This document shows positions 49,961 through 61,332 of a stretch of DNA of 64,000 nt, piece after piece (the first letter of the stretch is position 1; every line of letters begins with the position of its first letter). The position numbers were made by a program, and so were the translations under genes. The stretch covers positions 95,516,697-95,580,696 of the forward strand of contig OX393551.1 of the NCBI GenBank assembly GCA_947650365.1, read 5' to 3'. The notes beneath the pieces are model-generated. The model did no database searches. It had not been told where the DNA came from and saw nothing but the letters and a program-made list of their open reading frames with translations. The DNA comes from Chamaelirium japonicum. Taxonomy: Eukaryota; Streptophyta; Magnoliopsida; Liliales; Melanthiaceae.

Positions 49961-52200
49961 TATTGAAAAGTGGAGTTTTGGAATTTAGATTCCTTCTTAC
50001 TTCACAGCTATACCCATGGCCAATGGACTGGAATAGGACTTCTTCTCTCTTATCTCTTCGTTTAACTCTTTATTCTCTTTTCTCTTCTTCTCTCTCTTCT
50101 GTCTTCGTTTTTGTCTCTGTTTCCTTGTGACTGGTCAGCTAGGCTCGATATGTTCGTATTGATATCGTGTTATGAGAAGAGAGAAGGGAATAAAGAGATA
50201 AACAAAGAGAGAAAAGAGAAAAAGTCCTGCTCTATGTTATTTAACTAATATATGATTGTGAAAAAAACAGAGAGAGAAATGAAGATAGAAGAAAGAGAAG
50301 AAGAGAGAAGATAACAGAGAGATAAACGAAAAGAGAAGAGAGAAGAAGTCCTACTCCAGTCCATTGGCCATAGGTATAGGTGTAATGTAAGAAGGAATCT
50401 AAATTCTAAATCTCTACTTCTCAATATTCATGCGACCTCTTTAGGGTGGGGCAGGTTTGACGGCTCTCTTATTCTCCCATCTCATAATACTTATCATATA
50501 AATAATATATGACACCTTTAGAGTGGGGCATATTAGACGAATCTCTTTTTCTTCCATCTCACAATATACTATCAGCATGAATATATTGAGCCCAACCGAC
50601 CAGTCATAAGAAAACGGAGATAGAAACAAAGACAGAAGCGAGAAAAAGAGAAAAGAGAATAGAGAGATAAACGAAGAGATAAGAGAGATGAAGTCTTACT
50701 CCAGTCCATTAACCACGAGTATAGGTGTGAAGTAAGAAGAAATTTAAATTCCAAAACTCCACTTCTGTCTTCGTTTCTCTTTCCGTTTTCTTGTGACTGG
50801 TCGGCTGGGCTCAACATGTTCGTGCTGATAACGTGTTATGAGATGGGAGAAAGAGATAGCCGTCAAACGAGCCTTACCCTAAAGGGGTCGTATAAATATA
50901 TAGAAGTAGAGATTTGGAATTTAGATTTCTTCTTATTTCACACCTATACCCGTGGCCAATGGATTGGAGCAGGACTTCTTCTCTTTTCTCTCTTTATTTA
51001 TCTCTCTGTTCTCTTTTATCTTCTTCTGTCTCCTCTCTTTGTTCTCTTCTCTCTTCTTCCCTCTCTTCTATCTTTGTTTCTCTCTCTATTTTCTTATGAC
51101 TGGTCGGGTGGGCTTGATATGTTCATATTGATAACGTATTTTGAGATGGGAGAAAGAAAAAGCCATCAAAAGTGCCCCATTCTAAAGGGGTTGTATATTA
51201 TTTATAGCGTAAGCTAACTTAGGGCCTAAACAATCTATGAGAAAGAGAAACAAAGATAGAAGAGAGAAGAAAACATAGAGAGAAACGAAGATAGAAGAGA
51301 AAGAAGAGGAGAGAAGAGAATGAAGAGATAATCGAAGAGAGAAGAGAGAAGAAGTCTTGCTCTAGTCCATTCGCCACGGGTATAGGTGTGAAGTAAGAAA
51401 GAATCTAAATTACAAAACTCCACTTCTCAATAGTATCATCTCAACGTTATTATGATTATCATATTAATGTTACTATAATTATTTATTTTGATTATTAAAT
51501 AATTTAATACTTATATAATTTAATAATTATATAATTTAAATATTTAAGTTTTTAGTAAAATAATTAATTAATTAAATTATTTAATTATCTAGTTATTTAA
51601 TTATTTTTTTAATATTAATAATATAAAGTATACTAATTAAATAAATATTGAGAGAGAAGATAGAAGAAGTCCTGCTCCAGTCCATTCGCCACGGGTATAG
51701 GTATGAAGTAAGTAGGAATCTAAATTCCAAAACTCCACAGAAAATAGAAAAGAAGAGAGAAGAGAACAGAGGGATAAATGAAGAAAGAAGAAGTAATGCT
51801 CCAGTCCATTGACCACGGGTATAGGTATGAAGTAAGAAGAAATGTAAATTTCAAAAACTCAACTTTAACAATAGTTTATTTTATTTAGATAATTCAATAA
51901 CTATTTATACTATAATAAATATATTTAATTAATTATTTTACTAAAAACTTAATTATTAAATTATTTAAAATATTTAATAATTAAATAAATATTTAATTTA
52001 TTTAAAAAAAATTATTGTAATATTACTACGATAATCATAATAATGTTGAGATGATACTTTTGCGAAGTGAAGTTTTGGAATTTAGATTCTTTCTTATTTC
52101 ACACCTATACCCGTGACCAATGGACAGGAGCATGACTTCTTCTCTCTTCATTTATTTTTCCATTCTCTTCTCCCTTCTTCTCTCTCTTCTGTCTTCATTT
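49960..52200 (+). repeat. Direct duplication block A, copy 2
   Basis: Partner of 38700-41000, described there. It contains AT-rich patches at 51440-51640 and 51870-52025. Homology between the copies fades after the CTTCATTTCTCTCT stretch near 52195. Confidence 0.8.
51575..51850 (+). repeat. Small inverted repeat, left arm
   Basis: Reverse-complement partner of 52258-52530; coordinates sum to about 104106 and the centre is near 52053. Both arms hold an AT stretch, AATATTGAGAGAGAAGA, and two consecutive CCTGCTCCAGTCCATT-type blocks joined by AAACTCCACAGAA. Confidence 0.75.
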
Positions 52201-52257
52201 CTCTCTTTGTTTTTTTTTTCTTCTTCTTTCTCTTCTGTGGACTTTTGGAATTTAGAT

Positions 52258-52530
52258 TCCTTCCTACTTCATACCTATACCTGTGGCCAATTGACTATAG
52301 CAAGACTTCTTCTCTATTTTCTCTTTATTTATCTCTCTAGTCTCTTCTCTCTTCTTCTCTCTCTTCTGTGGAGGTTTGGAATTTAGATTCCTTCTTACTT
52401 CACGCCTACACCCGTGGCGAATGGACTGGAGCAGGACTTCTTCTCTCTTCTCTCTCAATATTTATTTAATTAGTTTACTTTATATTATTAATTCTAAAAA
52501 AATAATTAAATAACTAGTTGATTACTTTTT
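52258..52530 (-). repeat. Small inverted repeat, right arm
   Basis: Partner of 51575-51850. The TCTCTCAATATTTATTTAAT stretch at 52451-52470 mirrors the left arm's outer AT sequence. The loop between the arms (51851-52257) is about 400 bp of AT-rich and minus-strand array sequence. Confidence 0.75.
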
Positions 52531-54690
52531 GAAATAAATTCAAATTATTTAAATATCTCTTATATTATTTATTAAATTAAATTATTAATAACGTGTTTAA
52601 TAAATTTCATTTAATTTAAGCTTGGCATATTTATGTCTCCGTTATCTTCTCTTTTTTTTTCATCTCATAACACGTTAACAGCATGAATATGTCGAGCCCA
52701 ACTGACCAGTCGTAAGAAAACAGAGAGAGAAATGAAGACATAAGTGGACTTTTGGAATTTAGATTCTTTTTTACTTCATACCTATACCCGTGGCCAATGG
52801 AATAGAATAGGACTTCTTCTCTCTTCTATCTTCGTTTACCTCTTGGTTCTTTTCTTTTTTCTTTTTTCTTTTCTGTCTTTGTTTCTCTCCGTTCTCTCTT
52901 CTCTCTTCTTCTCTCTCTTCTGTGGAGTTTTGGAATTTAGATTCCTTCTTACTTCATACCTATATCCGTATGAAGTATAGGTGTGAAGTAAGAAGGAATT
53001 TAAATTCCAAAATTCCACTTCTGTCTTCATTTCTCTCTCTGTTTTCTTGTGACTAGTTGGCTAGGCTTGATATGTTAGTACTGAAAACGTGTTGTGAGAT
53101 GTGAGAAAGAGTGAGTCGTCAAACGTGTGCCACTATAAAGGGGACATATAAATACTGAGGAGTGGAGTTTTGGAATTTAGATTCCTTCTTACTTCTCTCT
53201 TCTTCTCTCTTCTCAAAATATATTATCAGCATGAACATGTCGAGCCCAGCCGACCAGTCACAAGAAAATAGAGAGAGAAATGAAGATAGAAGAGAGAGAA
53301 GAAGAGAGAAGAGAACGGAGAGATAATCGAAGATAGAAGAGAGAAGAAGTCCTGTTCGAGTCCATTCTCCATAGGTTTAGGTGTGAAGTAAGAAAGAATA
53401 TAAATTCCAAAACTCTACTTCTGTCTTCGTTTCTTTCCCTATTTTCTTTTGACTAGTCGACTCGGCTCAACATGTTCGTGCTGATAACGTATTATGAGAT
53501 GGGAGAACGAGAGGGCTATCAAACGTGCCCCACACTAAAGGAGTCATATATTATTTATAGGGTAAGATTACTTAGGGCCTAAGCAATCTATAGAAAACCC
53601 TAATCCATAAGAGAGATTCGACGGTGGATAGCCATCTTTCTTACTTCATACCTATACCTGTGGCGAATGGACTGGTGTAAGACTTCTTCTCTATTCTATC
53701 TTTGTTTATCTCTCTGTTCTTTTCTATCTTCTTCTCTCTTTTCTGTCTTCGTTTATCTCTCCGTTCTCTTCTCTCTTCTTCTCTCCCTTCGTCTTCGTTT
53801 CTCTTTCTGTTTTCTTGTGACTGGTAGGTTGGGCTCGACATATTCATGCTAATAACGTGTTGTGAGGTGGGAGGAAGCGAGAAAAGAACGGAGATATAAA
53901 CATAAAGAGAATTGCTAAATATTAAATTATCGTATAATACGTCATCAGCACGAACATGTCGAAGAGAGAAGGGAGAAGAGAGAAGAAGTCCTGCAATCAA
54001 TTAATCAAAATTTAAATCTCTCTTATAAATAACGTTCATACCTAATCCATATTTAAATCTCTCCTACCTGTAATCAATTAAATATAGGTCTTTTTTTCTT
54101 CCATTTCTGTTCGTTCACCTCAACGTTATAATTAGTTAAATAATCATATATCATAATAATGCTACTATAATTTTTTTAATTAAATTAATCATTATATTAA
54201 AACAAAGAGAGAAGAGAATTTAATATGATAATCATAATAACGTTGAGATGATACTATTAAGAAGTGGAGTTTTGGAATTTAGATTCCTTCTTACTTCACA
54301 CCTATACCCGTGACCAATGGACTGGAGCAGATCTTCTTCTTTCTTCTCTCTTCGTTTATCTCTCCGTTCTATTCTCTCTTCTTTTATCTCTTTTGTCTTT
54401 ATTTCTTTCTTCTTTTTCTTGTGACTGGTTGGCTGGGCTTGACAAGTTCGTACTGATAACGTATTGTGAGATAGGAGGTTACATATTTATTTTAGTTATT
54501 TTATTTATTTTAATTAATATTTTCTAAATAAAATTATATAATTAATTCTCTCAATTAGTAAGCTTATCCTATAAATAGACTGGAGCAGGACTTCTCCTAT
54601 CTTCTCTCTTAATTTATAATTTAATTAAAAAAGTATCATCTCAATGTTATTATGATTATCATAGTAATGTTACTATAATTTTTTTAATTA
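52531..54690. repeat. Array segment before inverted repeat 2, right arm
   Basis: Family units in both directions, a short AT-rich patch to 52620, and a less familiar stretch at about 53995-54115. There, AATCAATTAA and ATATTTAAATCTCTC-type words recur twice and the usual unit order breaks down. I see no gene. Confidence 0.65.
54120..54260 (-). repeat. MITE-like hairpin block
   Basis: It starts at a TCAACGTTATAATT variant, has a TTTTTTTAATTAAATTAATC core, then a purine stretch and TTTAATATGATAATCATAAT, and ends GTTGAGATGATACTATTAAG. It has the same layout as 11977-12120. Confidence 0.5.
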
Positions 54691-55184
54691 AATTATTTAT
54701 TTAATTTTTTATTAAATAATTAAATAATTTAATTATTAAGTTTAGTAAAATAAATAATTTATTTAATATTAAATAGATGATTAATTTAAATCATATACGA
54801 AGAAATATTATAGAAACCTTATTTATTAAATTATTATAGTTTAATTTTTTTAAATTATAGTAACATTACTATAATAATCATTATTTCTTTAATTACTTAT
54901 TTATTTAAATATTTATTCAATTTATTAACAAATTAGTTATTCAATAACTAAATAATCTATTTAATATATTTCTTCACTAAATAAAAATTTAAATATTTAA
55001 ATAATTAACTTATTATTTAATTAATTAAAAATAAATAATAATGAATAAAATGAATTAATAAAATAATTATATAATTAAATCATTATTTTTTTATTTAATA
55101 ATTAAAATAATTAAATAGTTACCTAATTGAATTATTTAATAATATAATAAAAATAAATAAATAATATAATAAATTTAATTTAAT

Positions 55185-55330
55185 AACTAGATAATTTAAA
55201 TTATTATTAACTAGATAATTAAATAAATTTAATAACTAGATAATTAAATAACTAGATAATTAAATAACTAGAAAAAAATTTTTATTTAAATTTATTATTA
55301 TTAAATAAATTTAATTTAATAACTAGATAA
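55185..55330 (+). repeat. Local tandem repeat AACTAGATAATTAAAT
   Basis: AACTAG recurs at 55185, 55209, 55234, 55250, 55266 and 55321, mostly as AACTAGATAATTAAAT. The mirror place in the other arm (about 21830-21880) has one copy. It resembles the AACTAGTTATTTA expansion at 2183-2300, so this AT-rich word seems prone to local duplication. Confidence 0.75.
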
Positions 55331-58300
55331 TTAAATAAATTTATTATTATTTAAATTATTAAATTAATTTAAATATTAAAAATTAAATAAATAATTAATT
55401 TAATTAAAAAAATATAGTAACATTACTTTGATAATCATAAAAACATAAAGATGACTGGTCAGCCTTAATTAATGGGAGAGATTCGACGGTGGATAGCGAT
55501 CTGATAATTAGAGAGAGAAGAAGAGAGAAGAGAGAAGACGTCCTACGCTAGTCCATTCACCATGGGTATAGGTGTGAAGTAAGAAAGATGGCTATCCACC
55601 GTTTGATCTCTCACATGGATTAGGGTTTCCTATAGATTGTTTAGGCCCTAAGTAAGCTTACCCTCTAAATAATATATTATTATTTTAGAGTGGGGCACGT
55701 TTGACGGCTCACTCTTTCTTCCACATCATAATACGTTATCAGCATGAACATATCGAGCCCAATTGACCAGTCACAAGAAAACGGAGAGAGAAACGAAGAC
55801 AGAAGAGCGAGAAGAAGAGATAAGAAAATAAAGAGATAAATGAAGAAAGAAGAAGTCCTGCTTCAGTTCATTAGTTACAGGTATAGGTGTGAAGTAAGAA
55901 GGAATCTAAATTCTAAAACTCCTCAGAATAGAGAGAAGAAGAGAGAAGAGAATAGAGAGATAAATGAAGAGAGGAGAAAGAAGAAGTCTTGCTCCCATCT
56001 CACAACATGTTATCAGCACGAATATGTTGAGGCTAGCTGACTAGACACTAGAAAACAGATAGAAAAACAAAAAAAGAAGAGAGAAGAAGTCCTGCTCCAA
56101 TCCATTAGCCACGGGCATAGGTGTGAAGTAGTGTGAAGTAAGAAGGAGTCTAAATTACAAAACTCAACTTCTCAATAAATAATATAGGACCCCTTTAGGG
56201 TGAGGCACGTTTGACGGCTCTCTCTTTTTTAATTATAAACTTGAAATAATCAATGTTTTTATAAATATTCTTTAGGGTGGGGCACTATTATTTATCTCTA
56301 CGTTCTCTTACTTCGTTTAAATAATTAACTAATTATTTAATTATTTAAAAATAAGATAATAATTAAAGAAATAACTAATAAAATAAATAAATAAATTAAT
56401 TATATAATTAAATCATTATTTCTTTATTTAATTATTTAAATAATTAAATAGTTATCTAATTTAATTATTTAATAATAAAATAATAATAATAAATAAAATA
56501 ATAAATTTAATTAAATAATTAGATAATTAAATAAATTAATTATTTTAATAAAAACTTAATTATTAAATTATTTAAATTAATTAATAATTAAATAAAATTT
56601 TAATTTAATTTACAAATTTATAGTATCATTAATATGATAATCATAATAACGTTGAGAAGATACTATTGAGAAGTGGAGTTTTTTAATTTAGATTCCTTCT
56701 TACTTCATACCTATACCCGTGGCCAATGGACTAGAGCATGACTTCTTCTTACTTAGGGCCTAAGCAATCTATGCGAAACCCTAATCCATGGGAAAGATCC
56801 GATTGTAAACAATTATCCGATAATTAGAAAGAGAAGAACATAGAAGAGAGAATAAGTCCAGCTCCAGTCCATTCGCCATGGGTATAGGTATGAAGTAAGA
56901 ATAATAACTGTCCACCGTCGGATCTCTCCTATAGATTAGGGATTCCCATAGATTACTTAGGCCTTAAGTAAGCTTACCCTATAAATAATAAATTATCCCT
57001 TTAGGGTGGAGCACGTTTGATGACTCTTTCTTTCTCCCATTTCACAACACGTGATTAGTATGAACATATCAAGCCCAGCCGACCAGTCGCAAGAAAATAG
57101 AGAAAGAAATGAAGATAGAAGAGAGAGAGAAGAAGAAAGAAAAGAATAGAGAGATAAATAAAGAGGGAAGAGAAAAGAAGTCCTACTCTAGTTCATTGGC
57201 CATGGGTATTGGTGTGAAGTAAGAAGGAATCTAAATTCCAAAACTCCAAAGAAGAGAGAGAAGAAGAGAGAAGATAACGAAGAGATAAATGAAGAGAGAA
57301 AAGAGAAGAAGTCCTACTCCAGTCCATTGGCCACGGGTATAAGTGTGAAGTAAGAAGGAATCTAAATTCTAAATCTCCACAGAAGAGAGAGAAGAAGAGA
57401 GATTAAATAAGGAGTAGGACTAAAAATAATATTAGTTAAATAATCTCTCCCATTCAGCACGAACATGTCGAGCCCAGCTGTTCAATCACAAAAAAACAGA
57501 GAGAGAAACAAAAACAGAAGAGAGAGAAGAAGAGAGAAGAGAACAGAGAGATAAATGAAGAGAGAAGAGAGAAGAAGTCCTGCTCCAGTCCATTCGCCAC
57601 GGGTATAGGTGTGAAGTAAAAAGGAATCTAAATTCGAAAACTCCAGTTCTCAAAATTATAATTAAATCTTTCCATTCTCTTCTCTCTTCTTCTCTCTCTT
57701 TTATCTTCTCTTCTCTCTTCGTTTTCTTGTGACTGGTCGGCTGGGCTCGATATGTTCATACTGATAACGTGTTGTGAGATGGGCGAAAGAGAGAAAAGAA
57801 CAAAAAGATAAACAAGGAGAGAAGTAATAAGAAGTCCTGCTTAGGCCCTAAGTAATCTCCCATAGATTAGGATTTATCATAGATTGCTTAGGCCCTAAGT
57901 AATCTTATCCAATAAATTATATACCTGTAACCTCTCCAGTCAATTGGCCACGGGTATAGGTGTAAATGAAAAAGGAATGTAAATTCCAAAACTCCACTTC
58001 TTAATATTTATACGACTCATTTAGGGTGGGCATATTTGATAGCTCTTCCTTTCTCCCATCTCGCAACTTGTTATCAGCATGAACATGTCGAGCCGAGCCG
58101 ACCAGTCATAAGAAAATGGAGAGAGAAATAAAGATAGAAGTGGAGTTTTGGAATTTATATTCTTTCTTACTTCATATATATACCCGTGGATAATGGACTG
58201 GAGCATGACTTCTTCTTTCTTTTCTCTTCGTTTATCTCTCCGTTATCTTCTCTCTTCTTTTCTTTCTTCTGTCTTTGTTTCTTTCTCTATTTTCTTGTGA

Positions 58301-59094
58301 CTGGTCAGCTGGGCTCGATATGTTCGTGCTGATAACGTGTTGTGAGATTAAATAAGTATAATAAATAATAAGATGGTAGAGATCTGATGGGTCGTATAAA
58401 TATTAAGAAGTGGAGTTTTGGAATTTAGATTCCTTCTTACTTCATAACTATACCCGTGGTGAATGGACTAGAGTAGGAGTTCTTCTCTCTTCTCTCTTTG
58501 TTTATCTCTTCGTTCTCTTCTCTCTTCTTTGAAGAATATACGACCCCTTTAGGATAGGGCACGTTTGACGGCTCTTTTCTCCCATCTCAAAACACATTAT
58601 CAGTACGAACATATTGAAGAGAGAAGAAGTTATATAATCAATTAAATATTTATTTAATTAGATTCCATGGGGCTCGATATATTCGTGCTAATAATGTGTT
58701 GTGAGATGGGAGAAAGAGAGAGCCGTCAAATGTGCCCCACCCTTAAAGGGTCGTATATTATTTATAGGGTAAGCTTACTTAGGGCCTAAGCAATGTATGG
58801 GAAACCCTAATCTACGGGAGAGATCTGATAGTAGGTAGTCATCCGATCGAACGATCTCATAACAGTTGTAATGTTTTAATTTTTTTAAAAAAAAAATATT
58901 AAATATTTTTCATGTAAAAAATTTATTTATTTAAATTAATTATTTTACTAAAAATTAATTTATAAATTTTTTAAATTATTAAATAATTTAAACGAAGATA
59001 AATAAGAGAGAAGAGAGAAGAAGTCTTGCTCCAGTCCATTCACCACGGGTATAGGTGCGAAGTAAAAAGGAATCTAAATTCTAAAACTTCACTT

Positions 59095-59220
59095 CTCAAT
59101 AGTATCATCTCAACGTTACTACGATTATAATAGTAAATTCTCTTCTCTCTTCATTTTAATTAAATAATTAATTTAATTAAAAAATTATAGTAGCAACACT
59201 CCACTTAATTATCATAGTAA
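59095..59220 (+). repeat. MITE-like hairpin block
   Basis: Begins CTCAATAGTATCATCTCAAC and ends ACTTAATTATCATAGTAA; it is the mirror of 17767-17894 in the other arm of inverted repeat 2. The left end is kept better here than in its partner. Confidence 0.55.
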
Positions 59221-59407
59221 TAAAATAAAGTGAGAAGAGAGAAGATAATTAAATATTTAATTAATTATTTAATTATTTAACTATTTAATTTATTAAATAA
59301 TCAAATTAATTAAATAATAGGAAGTAAAGAAAGAAGATGAAGCACACTCGAATTTTTTACTTTAAAAATATTTTACATTTTTCTTTAAAAAAATATAAAA
59401 CATTACA

Positions 59408-59591
59408 ATTGTTGTGAGATCGTTCGATCGGATGGCTGTCCACAGTCGAACCTCTCCCATGGATTAGGGTTTGTCGTAGATTGCTTAGGCCCTAAGTAAG
59501 CTTACCTTATAAATAATATACGACACTTTTAGGGTGGGGCACGCTTGACGGCCCTATTTTTCTCCCATCTTACATACGTTATCAGCACGAA
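59408..59591 (+). promoter_or_regulatory. Telo-box/TATA/PBS-like module with U3-like block
   Basis: GATCGTTCGATCGGATGGC starts at about 59418, TTAGGGTTT at 59464, TATAAATA at 59508-59515 and CGTTATCAGCACGA at about 59577. This is one of the few copies with every upstream part in consensus form. Confidence 0.55.
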
Positions 59592-61204
59592 CATATCGAG
59601 CCCAGCCGACCAGTCGTAAAAAAATGGAGAGAGAAACGAAGACAGAAGAGAGAGAAGAATAGAGAAGATAACGGAGAGATAAATGAAGATAGAAGAGAGA
59701 AGAAGTGCCGCTCCAGTCCATTAGCCATGGGTATAAGTACGAAGTAAGAAGAAATTTAAATTCAAAAACTCTACTTCTATATTTGATTCTCTCTCTGTTT
59801 TCTTACGATTGGTCAGCTAGGCTCGATATGTTCATGCTGATAACATGCTAAGAGATGGGAGAAAGAAAGAAGAGAGTAAAGAGATAAACAAAGAGAGAAG
59901 AGAGAAGAAAGAAAAAGTCCTGCTCTTTCTAGTTTAAGATGATTTTCTATCTCTTTTCTATCAATACTTATTTATTTTATTTTATACTATAAGAGAAAGA
60001 GAGAGAAATAAAGAAAACGGGGAGAGAAACAAAAGATAACGTGTTATAAGATAGGAGAAAGAGAGAGCCGTCAAATATGCCCTACCCTAAAGGAGTCGTA
60101 TATTATTTATAGGGTAAGTAGTATGAGATGGGAGAAAGAGAGAGCTATCAAACGTGCCCTACCCTAAAGGGGTCGAATATTATTTATAGGGTAAGCTTAA
60201 TTAGGGCCTAAGAATTCTATGGGAAACCCTAATCCATGGGAAAAGAGAGAAGAGAACAGAGAAATTTAATTATATTATTGAGAAGTAAAGTTTTGGAATT
60301 TAGATTCCTTCTTAATTAAACTAGATATGTTATCAGCACGAACATATCGAGCCCAGTCGACCAGTTGCAAGAAAACAGAGAGAGAAACAAAGACAGAAGT
60401 GGAGTTTTGGAATTTGGATTCTACCTTACTTTACACCTATACCCGTGGCCAATGGACTGGAGCATTACTTCTTCTCTCTTCATTTATCTCTCCGTTCTCT
60501 TTTCTCTTCTTCTTTCTCTCCTGTCTTCGTTTTTATCTCCATTTTCTTGCGATTGGTCGGCTGGGCTTGACATGTTTGTGCTGATAACGTATTGTGATTT
60601 GGGAGAAAGAGATAGAGCCGTCAAATATGCCCTACCCTAAAGGGGTCATGTATTATTTATAGGGTATGCTTACTTATAGCCTAAGCAATGTATAGGAAAT
60701 CCTAATCCATAGGAGAAGAGAGAAGAGAACGGAGATTTTTAATTATATTATTAAGAAGATGAGTTTTGGAATTCAGATTCCTTCTTACTTCAAACCTATA
60801 CCCATGGCTAATGTACTGGAGCAGAACTTCTTCTCTCTTCATTTATCTCTCTGTTCTCTTCTCTTTTCTTCTCTCTCTTCTATCTTTGTTTCTCTCTCCT
60901 TTTTCTTGTGACTAGTATGCTGGGCTCGATATGTTTATATAGATAACGTATTGTGAGATGGGAGAAAGAGAGAGCCGTCAAACGTGCCCCACCATAAAGG
61001 GGTCATTTAAATATTAAGAAGTGGTGTTTTTGAATTTAGATTCATTCTTACTTCAAATCTATACCCGTGGCCAATGGACTGGAGCAGGACTTCTTGTCTC
61101 TTCTATCTTCGTTTATTTCTCCGTTATTTTCTTTCTTCTTCTCTCTCTTTTGTATTCATTTCTCTCTTCATTTTCTTGTGACTGGTCGGTTGGGCTCGAT
61201 ATGT

Positions 61205-61332
61205 TCGTGCTGATAACGTATTATGAGATAGGATAAAGAGAGAGTCATCAAACTTGCCCTACCCTAAAGGGGTCGTATATTATTTATAGGGTAATCTTAC
61301 TTAGGGCCTAAGCAATCTATGAGAAACCCTAA
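61205..61332 (-). promoter_or_regulatory. Minus-strand telo-box/TATA/PBS-like module
   Basis: TCGTGCTGATAACG at 61205-61218, TATTTATA at 61281-61288 and AAACCCTAA at 61324-61332: all three parts in consensus form on the minus strand. It is the mirror of 15668-15794 across inverted repeat 2. Confidence 0.55.
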
